From Pseudomonadota bacterium (lineage in GTDB: Bacteria > Pseudomonadota > Gammaproteobacteria > Burkholderiales > Sulfuricellaceae), in assembly GCA_021792335.1 (NCBI GenBank), contig JAJYUW010000007.1, positions 1 through 41,329 of the forward strand: 41,329 nt of DNA. Reading direction: 5' to 3'. A program made the translations under genes and the position numbers. The number at the start of each line of letters is the position of its first letter. Positions within the stretch are counted from its first letter, which is position 1. Of this stretch, positions 20,610-28,361 are shown one piece after another. The notes under the pieces are model-generated. The model worked only from the letters and a program-made list of their open reading frames with translations, ran no database searches and was not told the DNA's origin.

Positions 20610-21625
20610 TAGATCGGGTAGGGCAGGGGCAGGAATTGCAGTATGGGACCGTCCGGCGATTTCCAGCGTACATCTCCCGCTTCCACGCTGCTGGTGGGGA
20701 TCACCGCCAGCAGGTCGAAGCCGCCGCCGGGCGATGCCTGGACGTTGACCACCATCCCCGCCGATTGTTCTGCACCGAACAGTCCGTCTCCCGGCAGGGG
20801 GGATGAATCAGAGTCGAGATGAGCCAAATACAGGCGGCGCTTGACCTTGCCGAGGTACTGCGTGCGTGCCACGATTTCCTGGCCGGTATAGCAGCCCTTG
20901 GTGAAGCTGACGCCGCCTAGGGCCTCGAAATTCGCCATCTGCGGGGTGAACTGTTCCTGCGTTTGAGGCAGGATGACGGGGATGCCTGCCTGGATATCCA
21001 GCCATTCCCAGCGAGCGCTACCCACCGGTTGGGCTTCCTTGCTTAATCCATCCCACAAAGCCGGACCTTGCTCGGCTTTGGTAATAATCTCAAAACGCGC
21101 CGCCCCCAGCCGTACGATCGTTGCCGCGGCATGCCGGCTTACTCCCAAGGCATCTGCAGAGAGGATGCCGAACCGTTCTTGCAGCACCCGTTCGGCGTCG
21201 ATCCCCGCCATGCCGAGGCGGATGGTTTCTTCGCTGGCGTCACGTATCTTGACCTTGGCGCGAAGTACGTACATGGTGAGGCGTTTCTGGATGGCCGCCA
21301 GCAGACTGGCTGGCAACTGGAGCAAATAGTCGTTATCGTCCCGCCACAGCATAAAACTCGCCAGCATCCGTCCCTTGGGCGTGCACAGGCTATTGTATTG
21401 GGCGCGTTCTGCGGGTAGCCTGACATCGTTGGTGGTCTGGCCCTGCAGGAAAGTCTGGCTCTCCTCGCCGCTGATGCCGATTATGCCAAGGTAGGAGAGG
21501 TCGGTGAGTATGGTGCCCGATTGCGTGGACCGCAATTCTTCCGCAGGGTTGCCAAAATGCACGATTTGATCTTTTTCGACCAAGGCGCCCGCTTTCAAGA
21601 GGTGGTCTTTCCAGATGGGATTCAT
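20609..21625 (-). CDS. ygfZ: Folate-binding YgfZ/GcvT-like protein
   Basis: A 338-residue aminomethyltransferase-fold protein that supports repair or assembly of certain iron-sulfur enzymes with tetrahydrofolate. The diagnostic motif KGCYTGQE is at residues 243-250, including the conserved Cys245. The N-terminal GcvT-like part shows LSYLGIIGISGEESQTFLQGQTTND. The start is placed at ATG 21625, where homology with the family begins; the longer frame upstream would add 36 residues with no resemblance. No good ribosome site is visible before it. It is the first gene of a two-gene operon with the beta-CASP nuclease and diverges from ygfX. Confidence 0.93.
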   Translation of the reverse strand: MNPIWKDHLLKAGALVEKDQIVHFGNPAEELRSTQSGTILTDLSYLGIIGISGEESQTFLQGQTTNDVRLPAERAQYNSLCTPKGRMLASFMLWRDDNDYLLQLPASLLAAIQKRLTMYVLRAKVKIRDASEETIRLGMAGIDAERVLQERFGILSADALGVSRHAAATIVRLGAARFEIITKAEQGPALWDGLSKEAQPVGSARWEWLDIQAGIPVILPQTQEQFTPQMANFEALGGVSFTKGCYTGQEIVARTQYLGKVKRRLYLAHLDSDSSPLPGDGLFGAEQSAGMVVNVQASPGGGFDLLAVIPTSSVEAGDVRWKSPDGPILQFLPLPYPI

Positions 21626-21664
21626 GTTTTGTCGATGTGTATGGTGTGTAAGGATATGAGGGTT

Positions 21665-21693
21665 AAAATAAGGCCATTTGGACATTTTTACAA
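21665..21693 (-). promoter_or_regulatory. Candidate ygfZ promoter
   Basis: TTGTAA (21693-21688) and TATTTT (21670-21665) on the minus strand are 17 bases apart, each matching consensus at four of six positions. Transcription would start about 33 bases before the ygfZ ATG. The same 77-base gap must also serve ygfX in the other direction, where TAAAAT (21664-21669) is a possible -10. Confidence 0.4.
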
Positions 21694-21702
21694 GGCTTGC
21701 GA

Positions 21703-22128
21703 GTGGACACGCTAAAGATCGAAGTGTGGTCATCCAGACAACTCGCTACCTTGCTTGTCGCGATGCACGCCTTTGCTGCGGCGATTTTCTGGATGGTCCC
21801 GCTGCCGCATTGGCTTGCCGCCATGCTGATGCCTGTTTTTCTCGGCAGCGCAGGGTATTACCTGAAGCGCGACTGTTTTCGTGCATTGCCGCACTCATTG
21901 GTTGCCTTGCGGCTCCAGGCCGATTGCCGTTGCGATTTTCAAACCCGTGCGGGTAGCTGGCATGAAGCCATACTGCTCGGCAGTAGTTTCGTTTCCCCCA
22001 ATTTGACCGTGCTAAATTTGAAACCGGTGGGTGGCCGTCTTGCCAAACATCTGGTAATCCTGCCGGATGCGGTGGATGCGGAAGATTTCAGGCGATTGCG
22101 GGTATGGCTCAAATGGCGCTGCCGGTAG
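21703..22128 (+). CDS. YgfX/CptA-like membrane protein
   Basis: About 141 residues with two hydrophobic segments near the N-terminus (LATLLVAMHAFAAAIFWMV and LPHWLAAMLMPVFLGSAGYYL), separated by a tight turn, and a soluble C-terminal half ending in the LKWRCR stretch. This is the layout of YgfX (CptA), a membrane protein encoded near ygfZ in many proteobacteria. E. coli YgfX was reported as the toxin of a YgfXY pair, but no sdhE/ygfY is visible here, so that role should not be assumed. The start is GTG 21703, with AAGG about 7 bases upstream; a TTG at 21697 is too close to that site. Its stop codon abuts the nadB stop on the opposite strand. Confidence 0.72.
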   Translation: MDTLKIEVWSSRQLATLLVAMHAFAAAIFWMVPLPHWLAAMLMPVFLGSAGYYLKRDCFRALPHSLVALRLQADCRCDFQTRAGSWHEAILLGSSFVSPNLTVLNLKPVGGRLAKHLVILPDAVDAEDFRRLRVWLKWRCR

Positions 22129-23709
22129 TTATTTTTCGGGTGGGGTCAGCACCGTGTTTTTTGCTTCCGGCAACTGGTCGGGATAATCCCGGCTGTAATG
22201 CAGGCCACGGCTTTCGTGGCGCAGCATGGCACATTGCACGATCAGATCGGCGGTGAGGACGAGGTTGCGCAGTTCGATCAGGTCGTTGCTGACGCGAAAA
22301 TTCGCGTAGTATTCATTGATTTCCGCCGTGAGCAGTCGAATGCGGTGTTGCGCCCGTTCCAAGCGCTTGTTGGTGCGCACGATGCCCACGTAATCCCACA
22401 TGAAGCGGCGCAGCTCGTCCCAGTTGTGGGAGATGACGATCTCCTCGTCGGCGTCGGTGACGCGGCTTTCATCCCATTCCGGCAGAGTGACGGGCGCTCT
22501 TGCCGGCTGATCGAGAATATCCTTTACCGCGGCCTGTCCGAACACCATGCATTCCAGCAATGAATTGCTGGCCAGGCGATTGGCGCCATGCAATCCGGTG
22601 CAGGCCACCTCGCCGACCGCATACAGGTTGGGAATGGCGGTGCGCGCCGAGAGGTCGGTCAGTATCCCGCCGCAACTATAGTGGGCGGCCGGCACCACCG
22701 GGATCGGCTGGCGCGTGATGTCGATGCCGAGTTCCAGGCAGCGGCCATAGATGGTGGGAAAATGTTTCTTGAGAAATTTTTCGGGCTTGTGCGAAATGTC
22801 GAGATAAACGCAGTCCAATCCGCGCTTTTTCATCTCGAAGTCAATCGCCCGCGCAACGACGTCGCGCGGCGCCAGTTCGGCACGCGTGTCGTGTTCCGGC
22901 ATGAAGCGGGTGCCGTCGGGCAGAAGCAGCAGGCCGCCTTCGCCCCGTACCGCTTCGGTAATCAGGAAAGACTTGGCATGGGGATGGTAGAGGCAGGTGG
23001 GATGGAACTGGATGAATTCCATGTTGGCCACCTGGCATCCCGCGCGCCACCCCATGGCGATGCCATCGCCGGTGGCAACATCGGGGTTGGTGGTGTAAAG
23101 ATAGACCTTGCCTGCCCCGCCGCTGGCGAGCACGGTGTGCCGGGCGGAAAAGGTCTTGATCTTGCCGCTGGCGTTGTCCAGAACGTATACGCCATGACAG
23201 GCGTTGTCCTGAAATCCGAGCTTTTTGCCTGTGATCAGGTCGATGGCGATGTGGTGTTCCAGCAGTGTGATATTGGGGTGGCTTTTGATCTTGTCTGCCA
23301 GGGTGACCTGCACTGCATGGCCGGTGGCATCGGCGGCGTGGATGATGCGGCGGTAGCTGTGGCCGCCTTCGCGGGTCAAATGGTAACCGATGCTGCTGCC
23401 GGCATCCCTGGTGAACGGTACGCCTTGCCTGATCAGCCACTCGATTGCGGAACGACTGTTCTCCACCACGAAGCGGGTGGCCTTTTCGTCGCACAATCCG
23501 GCGCCGGCGATCAGTGTGTCGCGGATGTGCGCTTCGATCGAGTCTTCGTCCGTCAGCACCGCGGCAATGCCGCCTTGCGCCCAGTCGCTGGCACCATCCA
23601 GCAGGGAGCGCTTGGTGATAATCGCCACTCGCTTTCGTTCTGCGAGATTCAGCGCCAGGGTAAGTCCCGCGAGCCCGCTGCCGATGACAACCACATCGAA
23701 ATCCAGCAT
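22129..23709 (-). CDS. nadB: L-aspartate oxidase
   Basis: FAD enzyme of de novo NAD synthesis that oxidises L-aspartate to iminoaspartate, used by NadA. 526 residues from ATG 23709. The FAD dinucleotide-binding motif VVVIGSGLAGLTLAL is at the N-terminus. DGASDWAQGGIAAV, the QFHPTCLYHP segment, RGEGGLLLLPDGTRFMP and the active-site region PAAHYSCGGILTD match the succinate-dehydrogenase-like family. ANRLASNSLLECMVFG near residue 385 and the C-terminal helical domain (RRFMWDYVGIVR) identify NadB over SdhA. A GTG at 23721 could give four more residues. nadA is not nearby. The gene converges on ygfX with no intergenic base. Confidence 0.97.
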   Translation of the reverse strand: MLDFDVVVIGSGLAGLTLALNLAERKRVAIITKRSLLDGASDWAQGGIAAVLTDEDSIEAHIRDTLIAGAGLCDEKATRFVVENSRSAIEWLIRQGVPFTRDAGSSIGYHLTREGGHSYRRIIHAADATGHAVQVTLADKIKSHPNITLLEHHIAIDLITGKKLGFQDNACHGVYVLDNASGKIKTFSARHTVLASGGAGKVYLYTTNPDVATGDGIAMGWRAGCQVANMEFIQFHPTCLYHPHAKSFLITEAVRGEGGLLLLPDGTRFMPEHDTRAELAPRDVVARAIDFEMKKRGLDCVYLDISHKPEKFLKKHFPTIYGRCLELGIDITRQPIPVVPAAHYSCGGILTDLSARTAIPNLYAVGEVACTGLHGANRLASNSLLECMVFGQAAVKDILDQPARAPVTLPEWDESRVTDADEEIVISHNWDELRRFMWDYVGIVRTNKRLERAQHRIRLLTAEINEYYANFRVSNDLIELRNLVLTADLIVQCAMLRHESRGLHYSRDYPDQLPEAKNTVLTPPEK

Positions 23710-23887
23710 ACGACTTTTCACGCCCTAGCGGGCGCGCCTCTTGCCCGCCAGGGCGTTGAAGTCAGGGTCCCCTTGTGGCAAAGGTCTTTTTCCTGGTTTT
23801 TTCATCCGGGAAATGATAGCACGCAACATATGCAACAGGGTTCAGTGTGGTAGCAGATTGTCTAGGTCAATAACCTCATCGGGATGT

Positions 23888-23914
23888 GAACTATTCGGAA
23901 ATTGCTCTGTCTTT
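23888..23914 (+). promoter_or_regulatory. Candidate sigma-E-type (autoregulated) rpoE promoter
   Basis: GAACTA (23888-23893) and TCTTT (23910-23914) are 16 bases apart, resembling the ECF sigma-E consensus GAACTT-N16-TCTGA. It lies about 120 bases before the rpoE start. Sigma-70-like boxes also occur in the 310-base leader: TATACT at 23952-23957 and TATAAT at 24003-24008. The leader also holds an inverted repeat GGCATG-N7-CATGCC (23969-23987). No gene is seen between nadB and rpoE. Confidence 0.45.
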
Positions 23915-24033
23915 AAGAAAAGGGTGCGTTCCCTGGAGCGGTTGAGGGCGCTATACTGAACTATCTCTGGCATGTGAATTCCATGCCGGTGATGGGGATA
24001 AGTATAATAACGCTGCTTTCAGGGAAGGCCCGG

Positions 24034-24633
24034 ATGGGTGATCGTGAGATTGACCAGCAACTGGTTGAGCGCGCGCAGCATGGTGACAAGCGTGCATTTG
24101 AGTTGCTGGTGGAAAAATATCAGCGCAAGTTGGGGCGTCTGCTGTCGCGCTTTATTCGTGATCCGGCCGAGGTCGAAGACGTGGCCCAGGAGTCGTTTAT
24201 CAAAGCCTACCGGGCGCTGCCTTCGTTTCGGGGCGAGAGCGCTTTTTATACCTGGCTGTACCGGATCGGAATAAACACCGCCAAGAATTTTCTGGTGTCT
24301 CAAGGCAGGCGGGCGCCGACGACGACGGAATTCGACAGCGAAGAAGCTGAAGGTTTTGAAGCTGCGGATCAGCTTCGTGATATCAACACGCCGGAAAATA
24401 TGTTGATGAGCAAGCAGGTCGCGGAAGCTGTGAACAAGGTGATGGATACCTTGCCAGAGGAACTTAAAACCGCGATTACACTGCGCGAGATTGAGGGGCT
24501 GAGTTACGAGGAAATAGCGGACATGATGGATTGTCCGATTGGCACGGTGCGATCGAGGATTTTCCGTGCCCGCGAAGCGATTGCCGAAAAATTGCGGCCC
24601 ATGCTGGGCACTAATAAAGACACGAGGTGGTGA
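24034..24633 (+). CDS. rpoE: ECF RNA polymerase sigma factor, sigma-E
   Basis: Envelope-stress sigma factor. 199 residues: region 2 (about 22-90) contains RDPAEVEDVAQESFIKAYRALPSF and the ESAFYTWLYRIGINTAKNFL stretch that melts and reads the -10; region 4 (about 135-190) contains LPEELKTAITLREIEGLSYEEIADMM and GTVRSRIFRAREA, the helix-turn-helix for the -35. The ATG at 24034 is chosen because AGGGAAGG lies 6 bases before it and homologues begin with GDREIDQQLVERAQ. A longer frame upstream, from 23974, has no ribosome site. It is followed directly by rseA, rseB, rseC and mucD, which identifies it among ECF factors. Control is probably by RseA sequestration and by its own promoter. Confidence 0.97.
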   Translation: MGDREIDQQLVERAQHGDKRAFELLVEKYQRKLGRLLSRFIRDPAEVEDVAQESFIKAYRALPSFRGESAFYTWLYRIGINTAKNFLVSQGRRAPTTTEFDSEEAEGFEAADQLRDINTPENMLMSKQVAEAVNKVMDTLPEELKTAITLREIEGLSYEEIADMMDCPIGTVRSRIFRAREAIAEKLRPMLGTNKDTRW

Positions 24634-24635
24634 TC

Positions 24636-25139
24636 ATGGTGGAGAGTCAGATATCTGCACTAATGGACGGCGAGTTGGAGCGGGATGTTGCCGGAGAATT
24701 TTTGGACAAGGTCAAGAAACAGCAAAGCTTGCAGCAGGATTGGCAGATGTTTCACTTGATCGGCGATACACTGCGGCAAACGCCACCTCTTTCACCCGGT
24801 TTTAACGTACGGTTTGCCGAGCGGTTGGCAAAAGAGCCCACGGTTCTGGCGCCACAGCGGTTTTTGCAACGCAAACACCCGTTGATTGCATTATCTGCCG
24901 CTGCTTCGGTTGCGGCGATTTCTCTGGTGGCCTGGGTGGCGCTGCAGGTAAATGGTGAGACTGGCTCTGTCGGATCAACCGCGGAAAATGCTGCCGCTGA
25001 AACCCGGCTGGCCAGTTCCGAACCCGCCATCAACATCAATGGCTATCTGATCGCCCACCAGGAATACTCGCATGCTGTGCAGGAACCCAGCCCGTACCAG
25101 CGCGCGTCCCTCGAAAATGTGCAGAGCGGGGGCGAATGA
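24636..25139 (+). CDS. rseA: Anti-sigma-E factor RseA
   Basis: Single-pass inner-membrane anti-sigma factor. 167 residues: an N-terminal sigma-binding domain (ISALMDGELERD with the WQMFHLIGDTLRQ helix, about 1-80), one membrane span (ALSAAASVAAISLVAWVAL, about 87-105) and a periplasmic tail (SPYQRASLENVQ at the end) that RseB would contact. On stress the family is cut first by DegS and then by RseP. The start is ATG 24636, with GAGGTGG just upstream; a GTG at 24627 overlapping the rpoE stop is possible. It overlaps rseB by the 4-base ATGA. Confidence 0.94.
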   Translation: MVESQISALMDGELERDVAGEFLDKVKKQQSLQQDWQMFHLIGDTLRQTPPLSPGFNVRFAERLAKEPTVLAPQRFLQRKHPLIALSAAASVAAISLVAWVALQVNGETGSVGSTAENAAAETRLASSEPAININGYLIAHQEYSHAVQEPSPYQRASLENVQSGGE

Positions 25140-26110
25140 GAGCTTTACTTTTTGCGATAGCCGTACTGGCGGGTTTCCCCAGCGTGTCGCTCGCGGATGC
25201 AGCGTATCAGGCGGATGCGCTGGCATGGTTGAAGAAGGTTGCCGCCGCGGCGCATCAACTCAATTACACCGGCACCTATATCTATCAGTACGATGATCAC
25301 GTCGAGACCAGCAAGATTACCCACATCAAGGACGAAAGCGGCGAACACGAAAAGATCGAGGCGCTGGATGGTTCCCCGCGCGAAGTGATCCGCAACAATG
25401 ACGAGGTGTTGTGTTTCAAGCCGGACAACAATGCTTCCGTTGTGGTCGAGAAAAGAAAAATCCAGATGTCCTTCCCGGCGTTGCTTTCCAGGGATCTTGG
25501 GGGAATCGCGGAGAATTACCGGGTCAGGTTTGCAGAACAGGGCCGTGCAGCCGGCCGTCCTTGCCGGGTGCTTGTCCTGGAGCCCAAGGATCAATACCGT
25601 TATCGCCACAAGATCTGGACTGATTCGGGCACTGGCTTGCTGCTGAAAGCCAGTACGTTTAACGAAAAGAACGAGGTGATCGGGTTGTTCACCTTTACCC
25701 AGATCGCAATTGATGGGCAGATCGACAAGATGTCTCTCAAACCGGATATTTCCGGCAAAAAAGTTGTCATTTCCAGTGAACCCGCGCCCGCAACGGAGCT
25801 TCGGCAAAACGAGATAACCTGGGTGGTGAAGCACTCTCCTCCTGGTTTCAATCAGGTGACGGTGATGAAGCGCAAGATGCCGGGGAAAGAAATGCCGGTG
25901 CAGCACCTGGTGTTTTCAGACGGGCTGGCGATGGTTTCGGTCTTCATCGAACCCGCCGCGCCCGGCGGGAAGCCCATGCAGGCAGTAGTAAGCCGCCAGG
26001 GGGTGATCCATATTTATACACGAATGTTTGCGGACCACCAGATTACCGTATTGGGTGAAGTGCCCGCTCATACCGTGATGCAGATCGGGAATTCAGTTGT
26101 CAAGAATTAG
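25136..26110 (+). CDS. rseB: Periplasmic sigma-E regulator RseB/MucB
   Basis: Binds the periplasmic tail of RseA, shields it from cleavage and senses lipid or LPS signals. 324 residues with a cleaved signal peptide (hydrophobic segment followed by SLADA). The two-domain MucB/RseB body shows the NYTGTYIYQYDDHVETSKITH strand, GSPREVIRNNDEVLCFKPD, and a C-terminal domain that begins near residue 210 and ends with a HTVMQIGNSV motif. The start ATG overlaps the rseA stop (ATGA), so output is coupled. The operon order rpoE-rseA-rseB-rseC-mucD is that of the classical AlgU/MucABCD set. Confidence 0.95.
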   Translation: MRALLFAIAVLAGFPSVSLADAAYQADALAWLKKVAAAAHQLNYTGTYIYQYDDHVETSKITHIKDESGEHEKIEALDGSPREVIRNNDEVLCFKPDNNASVVVEKRKIQMSFPALLSRDLGGIAENYRVRFAEQGRAAGRPCRVLVLEPKDQYRYRHKIWTDSGTGLLLKASTFNEKNEVIGLFTFTQIAIDGQIDKMSLKPDISGKKVVISSEPAPATELRQNEITWVVKHSPPGFNQVTVMKRKMPGKEMPVQHLVFSDGLAMVSVFIEPAAPGGKPMQAVVSRQGVIHIYTRMFADHQITVLGEVPAHTVMQIGNSVVKN

Positions 26111-26118
26111 GCTCATCC

Positions 26119-26604
26119 ATGATTGAAACCCAGGCCGTCGTGATGAAAATAGAGGATTCCATTGCCTACGTTCAGGCCGAACGGAAATCCAGTTGTAGCG
26201 GCTGCAGCGAAAGCAACTGCGGTACATCGGTACTGGCTAATTTTCTTGGGCAGAAAGCACCGCTTTACCGTGCCAATAACGCGCTTGGCGCCAAGGTCGG
26301 CGAACGGGTGGTGGTTGGCCTGGAGGAGTCGGCCTTGTTCAAGGGTACTCTGTTGCTATACCTGTTTCCCATCCTGTTTTTGTTTGCCGGCGCTGTGGCG
26401 GGTAGCGCCCTTGCTGATACAGCCGATGCCAGGGAAGCATGTTCGGTTGCGGGCGCTGTCATCGGCCTGGTGGCGGGCTTTTTATGGTTGAAAGTGTTAT
26501 CGGCCAGGATCGGACTGGAGAAGAAATTTCAGCCGGTGATACTGAGCCGGGTCGGCGGCGCCCCGCTTCGTTTTGTTGCGTTTGAGGGTGGTTTGAAAAA
26601 GTGA
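26119..26604 (+). CDS. rseC: RseC/MucC family membrane protein
   Basis: A 161-residue inner-membrane protein. Two close membrane spans (about 75-94 and 108-127) follow a cytosolic N-terminus with the cysteine set Cys26, Cys29 and Cys34 in CSGCSESNCG. Members of this family (RseC, MucC, and the RsxC-associated SoxR-reducing proteins) probably bind a metal or iron-sulfur center through these cysteines. Their part in the sigma-E response is minor and not well defined. It begins 8 bases after rseB in the sigma-E operon. The cysteines are intact. Confidence 0.9.
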   Translation: MIETQAVVMKIEDSIAYVQAERKSSCSGCSESNCGTSVLANFLGQKAPLYRANNALGAKVGERVVVGLEESALFKGTLLLYLFPILFLFAGAVAGSALADTADAREACSVAGAVIGLVAGFLWLKVLSARIGLEKKFQPVILSRVGGAPLRFVAFEGGLKK

Positions 26605-26653
26605 TGTTTTGTGCTTTTCTCAGTGAATAACTTTGTTGGAGCCTCAATTTAAA

Positions 26654-28051
26654 ATGAAGAAATTACTGTGTGCCTTTTTTCTGCTTTCGTTTTCCGTATT
26701 TTCGCACGCCAAAGACCTGCCTGATTTTACCGAACTGGTGGAAAAACAGGGGGCGGCGGTGGTGAATGTCAGCATCACCCAGATTGTCAGTCATGAGGCG
26801 ATGCTTCCTCAAATCCCCGACCTCCCCGAGGATGATCCGTTCTACGACTTCTTCCGCCGCTTCCGGCCACCACAGGGCAATAATAATCCGCATGGTAAAA
26901 ATGGTCCGCGCGATTTTGAGACGAAAGCCCAGGGCTCGGGCTTCATCATCAGCGCTGACGGTTACGTTCTTACAAATGCTCATGTGGTGGATGGTGCCGA
27001 AGAGGTGACGGTGAAGCTGATCGACAAGCGCGAGTTCAAGGCCAAGGTGATAGGCAAGGACCGTCGGACGGATGTGGCGCTGATCAAGATCGACGCCGCC
27101 TCTCTGCCCAAGGTCGTCATCGGAAACCCGAGTCAGCTCAAGGTGGGGGAATGGGTGGCGGCGATCGGCTCGCCATTCGGCTTTGAAAACACAGTGACTG
27201 CCGGCATTGTCAGCGCAAAGGGACGCTCGCTGCCGCAGGAAAACTATGTGCCTTTCATCCAGACCGATGCTGCCATCAATCCGGGAAACTCTGGCGGGCC
27301 GCTGTTCAACCTCAAGGGCGAGGTGGTCGGTATCAACTCCCAGATTTATAGCCGTACCGGCGGCTACATGGGGGTGGCATTCGCCATTCCCATCGATGTG
27401 GCGATGAATGTAGCCGATCAATTGCGGATACACGGAAAAGTCAGTCGCGGTTGGCTCGGGGTGATGATCCAGGACGTGACCAAGGAACTGGCCGAGTCGT
27501 TCGGTTTGAAGAAGGCCGAGGGAGCATTGATCGCAGGGGTCGAGAAAGGCGGTCCGGCCGACAAGGCGGGCATGGAGCCGAGCGACGTAGTGATAAAGTT
27601 TGACGGCAAACCGGTGGGCAGCGCCAGCGAACTGCCTCTTCTGGTCGGCGCGGCCAAGCCGGGCAAGTCGGTGCCGGTGCAAGTGTGGCGCAAAGGGTCG
27701 CTCAAAGAATTGGCCCTGATCGTGGGCGAGGCGCCTAGCGAAAAAGTGGCGCAACGTGCCGGCAAGGCCGATAGTCCTGCCGGCAGGCTGGGCCTGACTT
27801 TGGGCGAACTTTCCGCTATGCAGAAGAAAGAACTGCAAATTTTTCATGGTGTACTCGTGGAAAATGCGCAAGCCCCAGCATCCCACGCGGGCATCCGGCG
27901 CGGTGATGTGGTCACGGCCATCAATAACAAAGATGTTAAAAGCGTGGAGCAGTTCAACCAGATTCTTTCCGGCTACAAGGCGGGGCAGAACATCGCACTG
28001 CTGGTGCGCCGCGGTGATACAGCGCTCTTTATCCCGCTCAAGATGCGATGA
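26654..28051 (+). CDS. mucD: Periplasmic serine endoprotease DegP/MucD
   Basis: Periplasmic HtrA-type protease and chaperone for damaged envelope proteins. 465 residues from ATG 26654, after GGAG 11 bases upstream. A signal peptide covers about 1-20 (MKKLLCAFFLLSFSVFSHA). The trypsin-like domain has the triad His110 (LTNAHVVDG), Asp140 (RRTDVALIK) and Ser213 (NPGNSGGPLF). Two PDZ domains follow (about 270-360 and 380-465). A Q-linker-like, Asn/Gly/Pro-rich stretch, PPQGNNNPHGKNG, lies near residue 75 and probably forms the loop in front of the protease fold. A longer frame with TTG start at 26633 exists, but the signal peptide argues for the ATG. It is the sigma-E operon's effector. Confidence 0.96.
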   Translation: MKKLLCAFFLLSFSVFSHAKDLPDFTELVEKQGAAVVNVSITQIVSHEAMLPQIPDLPEDDPFYDFFRRFRPPQGNNNPHGKNGPRDFETKAQGSGFIISADGYVLTNAHVVDGAEEVTVKLIDKREFKAKVIGKDRRTDVALIKIDAASLPKVVIGNPSQLKVGEWVAAIGSPFGFENTVTAGIVSAKGRSLPQENYVPFIQTDAAINPGNSGGPLFNLKGEVVGINSQIYSRTGGYMGVAFAIPIDVAMNVADQLRIHGKVSRGWLGVMIQDVTKELAESFGLKKAEGALIAGVEKGGPADKAGMEPSDVVIKFDGKPVGSASELPLLVGAAKPGKSVPVQVWRKGSLKELALIVGEAPSEKVAQRAGKADSPAGRLGLTLGELSAMQKKELQIFHGVLVENAQAPASHAGIRRGDVVTAINNKDVKSVEQFNQILSGYKAGQNIALLVRRGDTALFIPLKMR

Positions 28052-28055
28052 CGGG

Positions 28056-28304
28056 GTGCGTGCAGTCGTATTGACAGTGTTTAGCCGTGAATACTGCCAC
28101 CTCTGTCATGACATGGTCGCGGCGCTTGAGGCGCTGCGCTCCCGCTATTCCTTCACTCTGGAAGTGGTCGATGTGGATGACGATGCGGCGCTGGAGCAGC
28201 GGTACGGCCACCTTGTGCCGGTGCTGCTCGGGAACGGCCAGGAAATCTGCCATTACCACCTTGACCCCGTCGCGCTTGATGCTTATTTTGCCAATATCCT
28301 GTAA
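28056..28304 (+). CDS. Glutaredoxin-family protein (DUF836 type)
   Basis: An 82-residue thioredoxin-fold protein with a CHLC dithiol motif (Cys-x-x-Cys) near residue 14 in SREYCHLCHDM, followed by an LVPVLL cis-proline-type segment and a C-terminal helix. This compact glutaredoxin-like group is often encoded after mucD in betaproteobacteria. It could reduce disulfides in the cytosol; no partner is known. The start is uncertain: GTG 28056 gives 82 residues, TTG 28071 gives 77. No ATG lies in the right place. It starts 4 bases after the mucD stop, so it is part of that operon. A strong terminator follows. Confidence 0.82.
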   Translation: MRAVVLTVFSREYCHLCHDMVAALEALRSRYSFTLEVVDVDDDAALEQRYGHLVPVLLGNGQEICHYHLDPVALDAYFANIL

Positions 28305-28322
28305 AATCCGGCTTTCCTAAAG

Positions 28323-28350
28323 AAAAGGGCACCGCAAAGTGCCCTTTTTT
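28323..28350 (+). terminator. Rho-independent terminator of the sigma-E operon
   Basis: AAAAGGGCAC (28323-28332) pairs perfectly with GTGCCCTTTT (28339-28348) around a 6-base loop and runs into six T residues. It ends 12 bases before the lepA start, so lepA either has a promoter inside or before this hairpin or is reached by read-through. Confidence 0.9.
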
Positions 28351-28361
28351 ACTGAGCAAAT

